DNA of 64,000 nucleotides, taken from assembly GCF_001425905.1 (NCBI RefSeq), contig NZ_LMDY01000019.1, positions 62,001 to 126,000 of the forward strand, read 5' to 3'. The notes under the pieces are model-generated. The model saw only the letters and a list, made by a program, of their open reading frames with translations, was not told the origin of the DNA and made no database searches. Shown in pieces: positions 11,350 through 18,868 of the stretch (position 1 is the stretch's first letter; each line of letters opens with the position of its first letter). This DNA is from Methylibium sp. Root1272. GTDB lineage: Bacteria > Pseudomonadota > Gammaproteobacteria > Burkholderiales > Burkholderiaceae_C. The position numbers and the translations under genes were made by a program.

Positions 11350-12140
11350 ACAGTCCAGTGATCGCCAACCCCTGGAGCGTGCTGCGCCGCCACACGCCGG
11401 CGCGCATCGGGCTGGGCCGCAGCGGCATCAGCCAGCCCACTGCGCCGCAGCTCGACTTCCAGCTCGCACACGCCCAGGCGCGCGATGCGGTGCACCGGCC
11501 GCTGGACCATGCAGCGGTCGATGCCGCGGTCCGCGCGCTGGGCCTGCCCACGCTGGCGCTGCACAGCGCCGCCGCCGACCGCCATGTCTACCTGCAGCGG
11601 CCCGATCTGGGACGACGGCTCGACGAGGCCTCGATTGCGCAACTGTCCGCACTCGCCGACGGTGACGCGCGCGCCGAACTCGCCGTGGTGGTGGCCGACG
11701 GCCTGTCGGCGCTGGCCATCGAGCGCCACGCCGCGCCCTTCATCGCCGAGCTGAAGCGCGTGCTGGCACGTGACTGGCGCTGGGCACCAGTGGCGATCGT
11801 TCGGCAGGCGCGTGTGGCCATCGGCGACCCGATCGGCGCGGCGCTCGGCGCGCGGCTCGTCGTGGTGCTGATCGGCGAGCGGCCCGGGCTCAGTTCGCCG
11901 GACAGCATGGGGGTCTACGTCACCTGGGGGCCGCGGGCCGGTCGCGTGGACGCGGAGCGCAATTGCATTTCGAACGTGCGGCCCGAGGGCCTGCCGCTGC
12001 CGGTGGCCGCCGGCCGCCTGGCCTGGCTGCTGGGCGAGGCACGCTCACGTCAGCTCACCGGCGTGGAACTGAAGGACGACAGCGTGACGGCCCTCGAGAC
12101 GGTCGGGGCGGCCGGCAGTTTCCTGCTGGCGCCGCCCTGA
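11346..12140 (+). CDS. eutC: Ethanolamine ammonia-lyase, small subunit
   Basis: Partner of EutB; helps bind the cobalamin cofactor. The 264-residue protein starts at the ATG overlapping the eutB stop. Family features include the early phrase RIGLGRSGISQPT, the central VVVADGLSALAIERHA, and LVVVLIGERPGLSSPDSMGVY toward the C-terminus. The acetaldehyde dehydrogenase needed next in the pathway is not adjacent. Confidence 0.96.
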   Translation: MNSPVIANPWSVLRRHTPARIGLGRSGISQPTAPQLDFQLAHAQARDAVHRPLDHAAVDAAVRALGLPTLALHSAAADRHVYLQRPDLGRRLDEASIAQLSALADGDARAELAVVVADGLSALAIERHAAPFIAELKRVLARDWRWAPVAIVRQARVAIGDPIGAALGARLVVVLIGERPGLSSPDSMGVYVTWGPRAGRVDAERNCISNVRPEGLPLPVAAGRLAWLLGEARSRQLTGVELKDDSVTALETVGAAGSFLLAPP

Positions 12141-12188
12141 GCCGCCCTCGGACCGGCACGCCGGTCAGGTCGTCGATGTTCGACGCGC

Positions 12189-12695
12189 TTACTTCACGGT
12201 GGCCGGCAGGTTGTCCAGACCGGCACGGTAGACGCCGGAGATGACCTTCTTGGCATCGTCGTCCGACGTGCCTTCCTTGGCCTTGAAGGTCGACGACCAC
12301 GTCACCGTCGAGCCGCCCTTGGACTTCGCGACCTTCAGCGTCGAGACATAGCCGGTGACCGGCAACGGCGAATCGGTGATGCGGTACTTGTAGCTCATCG
12401 ACGAATCGCTGTGCGACAGCAGTTCCTCGGTGATCTTGGCGCCGTCCTTGGTGGTCAGCACGCGCACGGTGCCCTTGGTGTTGCCCTTGCCCTTGGTGAT
12501 CTCGGTGCCGCCGATCGCCGGGTGCCAGTTCTGCCAGCTGTCGAAGTCCTTGATGGCGGCGTAGGTCTTGGCCGGCGTCGCGGCGACATCGACCTTTTCC
12601 GTGACCGAGAGCGTCTTGCCGGCGGCCAGGGCGCCCCCGGTGGCGAAGGCGAACGCGAGAAGGATGCCGAACGAGCGATGGCCTGTTGCTGTCAT
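12189..12695 (-). CDS. Secreted SRPBCC (START/Bet v1-like) protein
   Basis: A 168-residue protein with an N-terminal signal peptide (MTATGHRSFGILLAFAFATG, then GALAAG as likely cleavage region) and an SRPBCC fold similar to polyketide cyclase/dehydrase-type proteins (YAAIKDFDSWQNWHPAI, then the C-terminal helix AKKVISGVYRAGLDNLP). These proteins bind hydrophobic ligands in a cavity; no ligand can be named. The ATG at 12695 is chosen because GGAGAC lies just upstream and the signal peptide begins there; the longer frame to 12749 adds an unlikely leader. It converges on eutC. Confidence 0.78.
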   Translation of the reverse strand: MTATGHRSFGILLAFAFATGGALAAGKTLSVTEKVDVAATPAKTYAAIKDFDSWQNWHPAIGGTEITKGKGNTKGTVRVLTTKDGAKITEELLSHSDSSMSYKYRITDSPLPVTGYVSTLKVAKSKGGSTVTWSSTFKAKEGTSDDDAKKVISGVYRAGLDNLPATVK

Positions 12696-12914
12696 GTTGT
12701 CTCCAATGTTCTGATGGACGGGATTGCGAACGCCGCGCGGCGCTGCCAATCGATGCGCGCGGAACCCGAAGCGATGCTATGCGCGGCAAGCCCGTCCGGG
12801 CCCGTGCCGCGTTCGGGCAACTTGCCCGCGCTGCACCGGGCGTCGGCGCCGTGTCAGCCGCCCAACGTGTGATCCACGGTCCCGTACTGTCGCCTGGGCG
12901 ACACGTGTGCACCG

Positions 12915-13394
12915 TCAGCGGTCGCGCTCGCGGCCGCTGGCCGTCTGGGCGTCGAGGCCGCGGGCCGGTGACTCGGCCACCTGCGGCAAGTCGTCGTCAT
13001 GCTCGATCAGTTCCTCGACGATCAGGCGCCCGTACTTCTGCGCCCGCTCGGCATTGAAGCGCCGAACCAGCGCAGCGACTTGCCGGGCCTCGTCGTCGCC
13101 GGGCGCGTGCACCACCAGCCAGTGATAGCCCTGCTCGGCCAGCGCACGGTGCGCCTTCACCAGGTTGAGTTCCTGCCCGAGCGAGGCCAGCGGGCTGGCG
13201 TCTGCAAGCTGCGCGTCGATCTGCGCGATCATCGCGGCCGGCGTGTAGCTCATCACCGTGTCGGGCCCGTAAAAGCCGGCCTCGGCCAGCGCGGCCTGCG
13301 CGAACCGCATGTCGGCGTCGGTCGGGAACGAGATCACCACGTGACCGACCGGTTTGAACACGCCATAGGCTTCGGGGACATCGTGCTTGCTCAT
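12915..13394 (-). CDS. Conserved hypothetical protein
   Basis: A 159-residue soluble protein without a signal peptide that I do not assign to a function. The N-terminal region GHVVISFPTDADMRFAQAALAEAGF suggests an alpha/beta fold, and LIVEELIEHDDDLPQVAESPARGLD forms an acidic tail. Similar proteins of unknown role are common beside stress genes in Burkholderiales, but that is recollection, not evidence from the window. The ATG at 13394 follows a purine-rich stretch; an upstream in-frame start at 13442 would add a poor leader. Confidence 0.7.
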   Translation of the reverse strand: MSKHDVPEAYGVFKPVGHVVISFPTDADMRFAQAALAEAGFYGPDTVMSYTPAAMIAQIDAQLADASPLASLGQELNLVKAHRALAEQGYHWLVVHAPGDDEARQVAALVRRFNAERAQKYGRLIVEELIEHDDDLPQVAESPARGLDAQTASGRERDR

Positions 13395-13503
13395 CTGCGA
13401 CTCCTGCTGAGTTTGCAGACATCGTCGCCCCGCTGACGCCACCGGGGGATCAGCGAAGCGCGCCCCTTCGTGTCGGCCCAGGCCTACAGCCGCCGGCTCG
13501 CCT

Positions 13504-13980
13504 TCACCGGCTCAGCGCGGTCCCGCCAAAGGCTGAGATGTCGAGCTCGCCCTTGGCCTCGAAGCGCAGCGCCGCTCCCACCGGCCCGCCGAGCTTGCCG
13601 CGCAGGCGATAGTCGAGCCGGCGCACGTCGCGCGACGGCAGACCCAGCATCTGGCGGATCGCGTTCATCGCCGAGACGGTGGCCGGCACGCCGATCACCG
13701 CCTCGCCGAAGCGCGGCACGCTGCCGGCCGCGTCGCTGACGCCGCTGGCGAACGGCTGGCCCATCAGGTCGAGCTCCATCGAGATGCCGCGGTAGTCGAT
13801 CGCGCCTTCGTTCGGGTTCTGGACGCGCAGCTTCACGAGGAAGCGCAGTTCCAGCCCCTCCCCGGGCAGCGCCTCGATGCCGGCGACCGACACCCGCGGT
13901 GGGTCGCTGCCGGACAGGCTCGCACACGCGGTGGCTGCGAGCGCAGGGACGACGAGAACGAGTTGGCGGCGGCTGGACAT
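13504..13980 (-). CDS. LEA type 2 family lipoprotein
   Basis: A 158-residue protein of the LEA14/water-stress (WHy) group. The N-terminus has a hydrophobic leader and a lipobox-like LAATAC at about residues 14-19, so it is probably a lipoprotein. The mature part has the LEA_2 beta-sandwich pattern, including LRFLVKLRVQNPNEGAIDYRG. In bacteria such proteins are linked to desiccation or hypersensitive stress, but the actual role here is unknown. It is divergent from the DUF1772-type membrane gene. Confidence 0.75.
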   Translation of the reverse strand: MSSRRQLVLVVPALAATACASLSGSDPPRVSVAGIEALPGEGLELRFLVKLRVQNPNEGAIDYRGISMELDLMGQPFASGVSDAAGSVPRFGEAVIGVPATVSAMNAIRQMLGLPSRDVRRLDYRLRGKLGGPVGAALRFEAKGELDISAFGGTALSR

Positions 13981-14065
13981 CGTGCGCCATCATGCGCCAC
14001 CCGGCCCGGTAGAGTTGGCGCTGGCCGTACCGTCGCGTCCGCTTTCCTGCTGCCCCTCTTCCTTC

Positions 14066-14536
14066 ATGCTGACCACGCTCCCGTTCCTGGTGTGCATCGG
14101 CGCCGGCCTGATCGGCGGCGTGTTCTTCGCGTTCTCCGCCTTCGTGATGAAGGCGCTGGCGCAATTGCCCGCGGAGCACGGCATTGCGGCCATGCAGCGC
14201 ATCAACGTGGTCGTGCTCAACCCCGGTTTCCTGGGCCTCTTCATCGGCACGACGGTGCTGGCCGCCATCTGCATCGTCGCCGGCTTCTTTCCGTGGGGAA
14301 CGACGCGCTCCGCGCTGCTGCTGGGGGCGGGCCTCTGCTACGTGGTCGGGTGCTTCGGCGTCACCGCCGGCTTCAATGTGCCGCGCAACGAGCGGCTCGC
14401 ACGGATGGACAGCGAGTCGGCGGAGGCCGCGGCGTACTGGCCGCGCTACGTCCGAGAGTGGCTGCTGTGGAATCACGTGCGCACGGTGGCTTGCCTGGTG
14501 TCCGCCGCCTGCGCCGCCGCAGCCCTGGCCGGTTGA
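14066..14536 (+). CDS. DUF1772 (anthrone oxygenase-like) membrane protein
   Basis: A 156-residue integral membrane protein with four hydrophobic segments: the start FLVCIGAGLIGGVFFAFSAF, a second around LGLFIGTTVLAAICIVAG, a third around ALLLGAGLCYVVGCFGVT and a C-terminal VACLVSAACAAAAL. The pattern FNVPRNERLA and WPRYVREWLLWNHVRT is characteristic of the DUF1772 family. No enzymatic activity is established for the bacterial members. The ATG at 14066 starts the first membrane segment directly. Confidence 0.82.
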   Translation: MLTTLPFLVCIGAGLIGGVFFAFSAFVMKALAQLPAEHGIAAMQRINVVVLNPGFLGLFIGTTVLAAICIVAGFFPWGTTRSALLLGAGLCYVVGCFGVTAGFNVPRNERLARMDSESAEAAAYWPRYVREWLLWNHVRTVACLVSAACAAAALAG

Positions 14537-14571
14537 GCACGCGACATCAGGACACCGGGAGTTCGACCGCG

Positions 14572-14781
14572 ATGGACCAGCGCATCGTCGGCTTTCATCG
14601 GGACGACGAAGGGCACTGGGTCGCCGAGCTCGAATGCGGGCACAACCAGCATGTGCGCCACGACCCGCCGTGGACGAACCGACCCTGGACCACCACCGCC
14701 GAGGGCCGCGAAGGCGCGCTCGGCAAGCACCTGGCCTGCAGGAAGTGCGACCAGAACGCGCCGCGAGACTGGTTCAGTTGA
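14572..14781 (+). CDS. DUF3565 small metal-binding-like protein
   Basis: A 69-residue protein: it starts IVGFHRDDEGHWVAELECGH and continues with a histidine-rich stretch and a C-terminal LACRKCDQNAPRDW. The CxxC plus Cys/His pairs (CGHNQHVRHDPPW) suggest zinc binding. It matches the DUF3565 pattern, a small family of unknown function found in proteobacteria. It lies 35 bases after the DUF1772 gene in the same direction. Confidence 0.8.
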   Translation: MDQRIVGFHRDDEGHWVAELECGHNQHVRHDPPWTNRPWTTTAEGREGALGKHLACRKCDQNAPRDWFS

Positions 14782-14816
14782 GTCGGCACGAACGGACTCC
14801 ACGCCGAAACGACAAA

Positions 14817-14833
14817 GCCCCGTGAAACGGGGC
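14817..14833. terminator. Possible hairpin terminator between convergent genes
   Basis: A perfect 7-bp stem, GCCCCGT with ACGGGGC, and a 3-base loop. It follows the DUF3565 stop by 35 bases. In the minus direction it is followed by CTTTGTC, in the plus direction by no T-run, so if it is a terminator it better serves leftward transcripts from the paa side. Confidence 0.45.
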
Positions 14834-15109
14834 GCTGCGGGGGATTCAGAGCGGTCTTGCGATGCTCTGAAAGCGATCCTTGGCAGCGCCGCGAGTCGCC
14901 AGTGAACCGTCTCGGCCGGCTAAGCGGCGATAACGGGGAACTTGTGGTGCCGTATCAGGGAACGAGCCGGTCGGTCCGAAGCGATTCCGCTCGAAGCGTG
15001 TACACCGCGTCGGCCGGATGGCTGTGGCCGCCATCCACCCTATCAGCGTCCAACGCGTCCCTCGACCGCTTTGTGGCCAACTGCCCCCTCGTCGTTCATC
15101 GCGCTCCAC
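14834..15109. other. Non-coding degenerate stretch next to the paaZ remnant
   Basis: About 280 bases with no convincing gene. Open frames exist on both strands (for example 14857-15117 plus and 14846-15109 minus), but their products are rich in Arg/Ser and look like nothing known. The stretch separates the DUF3565 gene from the broken end of paaZ and is likely to be debris of the rearrangement that truncated it. Confidence 0.5.
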
Positions 15110-15321
15110 TCATCTGAAAGCGCAGCCTAGACGGCCGGTCCGCGCGCGTGTTGCTCCAGTGTGGGCCGAAACGGCGTACAGCGTCTCCTTGTGCTCGGTG
15201 AGGTACTTGCCAAGCGCCTTCAGTCGCTCAGCTCGCGGTTGGAAGTCGAGCGCAAGCAGTGCTGGCACGCCTGCACGGCGAGCCACCGCCCAGCGATGAA
15301 ACTTTGTAGGGCCGGCATCAT
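15110..15321 (-). pseudogene. paaZ: paaZ remnant (N-terminal pieces of the oxepin-CoA ring-opening enzyme)
   Basis: Reading leftward from the ATG at 15321, the first codons give MMPALQSFIAGRWLA, the usual N-terminus of PaaZ. The frame then breaks, and a second frame from about 15271 gives GVPALLALDFQPRAERLKAL followed by GKYLTEHKETLYAVSAHTG and ATRA, which corresponds to about residues 50-97 of E. coli PaaZ (GAPALRAMTF to QTGATRA). About 35-40 codons between the pieces are missing, and everything after GATRA (near 15148) is replaced by unrelated sequence up to a stop at 15110. PaaZ normally has about 680 residues. It begins 27 bases after the thiolase stop, so it was probably the next gene in the same operon. 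Confidence 0.85.
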
Positions 15322-15348
15322 GGCGATTGATTCCTCGTCAACGAGATG

Positions 15349-16563
15349 TCATGCGCGCTCGATCGCGAGTGCGATGCCCTGGCCGACGCCGATGCACATG
15401 GTGGCCAAGGCACGCCGCCCTCCAGTGCGCTCGAGCTGACGCAGGGCGGTCAGCGCGAGGCGCGCACCCGAGGCGCCGAGCGGGTGTCCGATCGCAATGG
15501 CGCCTCCGTTCGGATTGACGTGCTCGGCGTCGTCGGGAAGGCCCAAGCGTCGCAGCACCGCCAAGCCCTGGGCTGCGAACGCTTCGTTCAGCTCGATCGC
15601 CTGGAACTCGCCTATGGAGAGCCCCAGTCGGTGCATCAGCTTTTCGCTCGCTGGCGCGGGGCCGATACCCATGATCCGTGGTGGTACGCCTGCCACGGCC
15701 GAGCCCAGAACGCGAGCACGTGGCTTGAGCCCATAGCGTTTGACTGCGTCGTCCGAAGCCAGCAACAGTGCGCAGGCACCATCGTTCACGCCTGAGGCGT
15801 TCCCGGCCGTGACGCTGCCGTCTGGGCGGACAACCCCCTTGAGCCTCGAAAGCTGCTCCATCGAAGTGTCGGGACGAGGGTGCTCGTCCACTGTCACCGT
15901 GATCGATTCGCCTTTCTTCGACGGAATGACGACTGGGACGATCTCGCCCTGGAAGAACCCTTGTTCCCGGGCTGCCTTCCAACGCTGCTGAGAACGTAGC
16001 GCGAGCAGATCCTGGTCAACACGAGAGACACCGAAGTCGACGGCCACGTTCTCCGCTGTCTCCGGCATCGAGTCGATGCCAAAGTCACTTCGCATCCTCG
16101 GATTGACGAAGCGCCAGCCTAGGGTCGTGTCCTCGATCTTGGAACTGCGCGAGAAGGCTGACTCTGCCTTGGGCATGACGAAAGGTGCTCGCGTCATGCT
16201 TTCGACGCCCCCTGCAATCATCAGCTCTGCTTCGCCAGCCGCGATCGTCCTTGCAGCCATCGCCACGGCGTCCAGGCCTGAGCCGCACAGACGATTCAGC
16301 GTGACACCAGGGACATCCATGGGCAAGCCGCCCAGCAAGGCCACCATGCGAGCGACGTTGCGGTTGTCTTCGCCGGCCTGATTCGCGCAGCCGTACAGCA
16401 CATCATCGACGGCAGCCCAATCGACACCGCGGTTGCGCTCCACCAGGGCACGGATGGGAACAGCCCCCAGATCGTCGGCGCGCACCGCAGCCAGAGACCC
16501 ACCGTATCGACCGAATGGCGTTCGAATGCCATCGATGATCCATGCGTTTCCAGTCAAAGCCAT
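15349..16563 (-). CDS. paaJ: 3-oxoadipyl-CoA thiolase
   Basis: Cleaves 3-oxoadipyl-CoA (and in the phenylacetate route also 3-oxo-5,6-dehydrosuberyl-CoA) with CoA. It is 404 residues, full length for thiolases. The nucleophilic cysteine is in NRLCGSG, with GGVESMTRAPFVM, the histidine motif NPNGGAIAIGHPLGASGAR and the second cysteine in CIGVGQG. The start MALTGNAWIIDGIRTPFGR is PcaF/PaaJ-like. It follows the TetR gene by 15 bases and precedes the paaZ remnant. Its base composition is visibly lower in GC, with more A/T third positions, than paaE-paaG, so it may have another origin. pcaF is the alternative name. Confidence 0.92.
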   Translation of the reverse strand: MALTGNAWIIDGIRTPFGRYGGSLAAVRADDLGAVPIRALVERNRGVDWAAVDDVLYGCANQAGEDNRNVARMVALLGGLPMDVPGVTLNRLCGSGLDAVAMAARTIAAGEAELMIAGGVESMTRAPFVMPKAESAFSRSSKIEDTTLGWRFVNPRMRSDFGIDSMPETAENVAVDFGVSRVDQDLLALRSQQRWKAAREQGFFQGEIVPVVIPSKKGESITVTVDEHPRPDTSMEQLSRLKGVVRPDGSVTAGNASGVNDGACALLLASDDAVKRYGLKPRARVLGSAVAGVPPRIMGIGPAPASEKLMHRLGLSIGEFQAIELNEAFAAQGLAVLRRLGLPDDAEHVNPNGGAIAIGHPLGASGARLALTALRQLERTGGRRALATMCIGVGQGIALAIERA

Positions 16564-16578
16564 GTGTTCCCCGAATGT

Positions 16579-17208
16579 TCAATCAATCACTGCAATTGGC
16601 GCCGGCCGCTCAGTCCGGACCGCCGGCAGCCCGCCGAGAAAGAGGTCGGCCACGATCGGCGCCAGCGCGGCATGGTCGAGCGGGCCTTCGGGCTTCACCC
16701 AGGTGAACATCCAGTTCACCATGCCGAACAGCAGCATCGTCAGCGGCTTGGCCATCGCGGCCTCCTTCAGGTCCGGTCGCAACGCCACCACCGCCGCAGC
16801 GAACGACGCCACCACCTGCCGCTCCTTGCCGAGGATGCGTTCGCGATCGCCCTCTTCCAGGAACTTCACGTCCTCGGTGAGCACGCGGTGCGCGTCCTGC
16901 GCCCCGGCGTACTCGCGCACCAGGCGGGCGATCAGCTCGCGCAGCCGCGGCTCGGGCGCCAGCGTCGCGTCGGCGTCCACCTCTTCGACCAGCCCCTGCA
17001 GCCGCGAGACATGTCCTTCGGCGATGCTGACGAGCAGCGCGTACTTGTCGCGGTAGTAGTGGTACAGCGTGGCCTTCGAGACCCCGCAGGCCTCGGCCAC
17101 CTGGTTCATCGTGGTGGCCGGGTAGCCACGCCGCGCGAACAGGCGCGCCGCGTGCTCCAGGATCAGGTCGAGCTGGTCTGCATATCCGGGCAGGCGGCCA
17201 CGGGCCAT
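16579..17208 (-). CDS. paaR: TetR-family repressor of the phenylacetate operon, PaaR-type
   Basis: A 209-residue TetR protein with the N-terminal DNA-binding helix-turn-helix TMNQVAEACGVSKATLYHYY (about residues 33-52) and a large ligand-binding domain. In Burkholderiales a TetR regulator (PaaR) sits in the paa operon and is released from DNA by phenylacetyl-CoA. The position between paaE and paaJ supports this assignment; the effector is inferred. A matching palindrome lies in the paaG promoter at 23627, consistent with autoregulation of the whole operon. Confidence 0.85.
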   Translation of the reverse strand: MARGRLPGYADQLDLILEHAARLFARRGYPATTMNQVAEACGVSKATLYHYYRDKYALLVSIAEGHVSRLQGLVEEVDADATLAPEPRLRELIARLVREYAGAQDAHRVLTEDVKFLEEGDRERILGKERQVVASFAAAVVALRPDLKEAAMAKPLTMLLFGMVNWMFTWVKPEGPLDHAALAPIVADLFLGGLPAVRTERPAPIAVID

Positions 17209-17221
17209 GGGCGTCCTCGTC

Positions 17222-18307
17222 TCAGCGTTCGTCGAAGGAGAGCACCACGCGGTCGGTCAGCGGGTGCGCCTGACAGGTCAGAACGAAGCCCGCGGCCACC
17301 TCCTTCTTGTCCAGTGCGAAGTTTCGCTCCATACGGACCTGACCCTCGATCACCTTGGCCCGGCAGGTGCCGCAGACGCCGGACGTGCAGGAGAACGGCA
17401 CTTCGAGCCCGGCCGCCGAGGCCGCGTCGAGCAGACTGGGCTGTCCCTTGGTGAACGAGATCTCGCGCCGCAGGCCGTCGCGGACGATCGTGACCTTGGC
17501 CTGTTCGGCGTCGCCGGGCCGGGCCTCGTGGACCACCGCATCCGCCGTGCCGCCGGCCGGCAGCGCGACGCCGAAGCGTTCGATGTGGATGCGGTCCTCC
17601 GGCACGCCGGCCGTCCGCAGCGCCGCCTCGGCCTCGTCGTTCATCTGGAACGGGCCGCAGATGTAGGCGTGGGCAATGCCGGCAGCCGGCACCAGGACGG
17701 ACAGGAACTCGCCGATCTTGTCGCGGTTCATCACGCCGCGGTTCAGCGGCGCGTCGGTGTGCTCGTCGGAGAACACATGGTGCAGCACCAGCCGCGTCAG
17801 GTAGCGGTTCTTCAGGTCCTCGAGTTCCTCCTTGAACATCGTCGAGTTCAGCAGGCGGTTGCCATAGATCAACGTGAAGCGGCTGCCCGGCTCGCGCGCC
17901 AGCACCGTCTTCATGATCGACAGGATGGGCGTGATGCCACTGCCGCCCGCGATGCCGAGATGATGGCGCCGCGATGCAGGCTCCAGCGGCACGAAGAAGC
18001 GGCCCTGTGGCGCCATGACCTGGACCACGTCGTCCGTGCGCAGGTGCTCGTTGATCCAGTTCGAGAACACGCCGCCGCGCACCTTGCGCACGCCCACGCG
18101 CAGCTGGCCGTCGTCGACGCCGGCGCAGATGGAGTAGGAGCGGCGCAGGTCCTGCCCGTCGATCTCCTTGCGCAGCGTGAGGTACTGGCCCTGCGTGAAG
18201 CCGAACACCTCGCGCAGCGCGGGCGGCACGTCGAACGTCACCACGACGGCCTCGGCCGTGTCGGGCTCGATGGCGCGCACGCGCAGCGGATGGAAGAGAA
18301 GGCTCAT
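17222..18307 (-). CDS. paaE: Phenylacetyl-CoA 1,2-epoxidase, reductase subunit
   Basis: Transfers electrons from NADPH to the PaaABC(D) epoxidase. At 361 residues it has the expected length. The N-terminal ferredoxin-reductase part shows the FAD motif LRRSYSICAG and the nucleotide motif GIAGGSGITPILSIMK. The C-terminal part is a plant-type [2Fe-2S] ferredoxin with cysteines in VPFSCTSGVCGTCRAKV and a later LTCQAHP. It lies between paaD (12-base gap) and the TetR gene (13-base gap). Confidence 0.96.
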   Translation of the reverse strand: MSLLFHPLRVRAIEPDTAEAVVVTFDVPPALREVFGFTQGQYLTLRKEIDGQDLRRSYSICAGVDDGQLRVGVRKVRGGVFSNWINEHLRTDDVVQVMAPQGRFFVPLEPASRRHHLGIAGGSGITPILSIMKTVLAREPGSRFTLIYGNRLLNSTMFKEELEDLKNRYLTRLVLHHVFSDEHTDAPLNRGVMNRDKIGEFLSVLVPAAGIAHAYICGPFQMNDEAEAALRTAGVPEDRIHIERFGVALPAGGTADAVVHEARPGDAEQAKVTIVRDGLRREISFTKGQPSLLDAASAAGLEVPFSCTSGVCGTCRAKVIEGQVRMERNFALDKKEVAAGFVLTCQAHPLTDRVVLSFDER

Positions 18308-18319
18308 GGGGCGGTGCGC

Positions 18320-18868
18320 TCAGAGCGGCTTGAAGTGCTCGAACGGCTCGCGGCAGCTCAGGCAGCGGTACAGCGCCTTGCAGGCGGTCGACCCGAAGGC
18401 CGACAGGCGCTCGGTCTGGCGACTGCCGCAGCGCGGGCAGGCCAAGGGCGCCGGTGTGCCGCGGCCGAAGAAGCGGATCGGTGTCGCACCGTCCGGTCGG
18501 ACGGTCGGCCCCGGCGGCGCGATGCCGTAGGCGGCCAGCTTGCGGCGGCCGGCCTCGCTGATCCAGTCGGTGGTCCAGGCCGGCGCGCGCTGCAGCGTCA
18601 CGCGGGCCGGTCCCAGGCCAACCGCTTCGATCGCGGCCCGCACCTGCTGCTCGATCACCTCGGTGGCCGGACAGCCCGAGTAGGTGGGCGTCAGCACGAT
18701 CTCCAGGCCCGCGCCATCGGCGCGGACCGCGCGAACGATGCCGAGATCGCAGACCGACAGCGCCGGCACCTCGGGATCGAGCACCTCGCCCAGTGCCGCC
18801 CACGCCCGCGCGCAACGCACGGCATCCTCACGATCGACCGCCTCGCGCACCGTCATCACCGCGTTCAC
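18320..18868 (-). CDS. paaD: Phenylacetyl-CoA epoxidase subunit PaaD (Fe-S assembly, MIP18-like)
   Basis: A 182-residue protein with the DUF59/MIP18 domain (ALGEVLDPEVPALSVCDLGIV, then TPTYSGCPATEVIEQQV) and a C-terminal zinc-ribbon-like part with two CxxC pairs (LACPRCGS and YRCLSCREPFEH). PaaD is needed for maturation of the epoxidase. The start is placed at the GTG whose TG overlaps the paaC stop (GTGA), which suggests coupling; an ATG at 18856 is an alternative that would remove four residues. Confidence 0.93.
   Translation of the reverse strand: MNAVMTVREAVDREDAVRCARAWAALGEVLDPEVPALSVCDLGIVRAVRADGAGLEIVLTPTYSGCPATEVIEQQVRAAIEAVGLGPARVTLQRAPAWTTDWISEAGRRKLAAYGIAPPGPTVRPDGATPIRFFGRGTPAPLACPRCGSRQTERLSAFGSTACKALYRCLSCREPFEHFKPL

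Noticed and set aside
14857-15117. Plus-strand 86-codon frame next to the paaZ remnant
   Set aside because: No ribosome-binding site, Ser/Arg-rich, and partly overlapping the paaZ debris.
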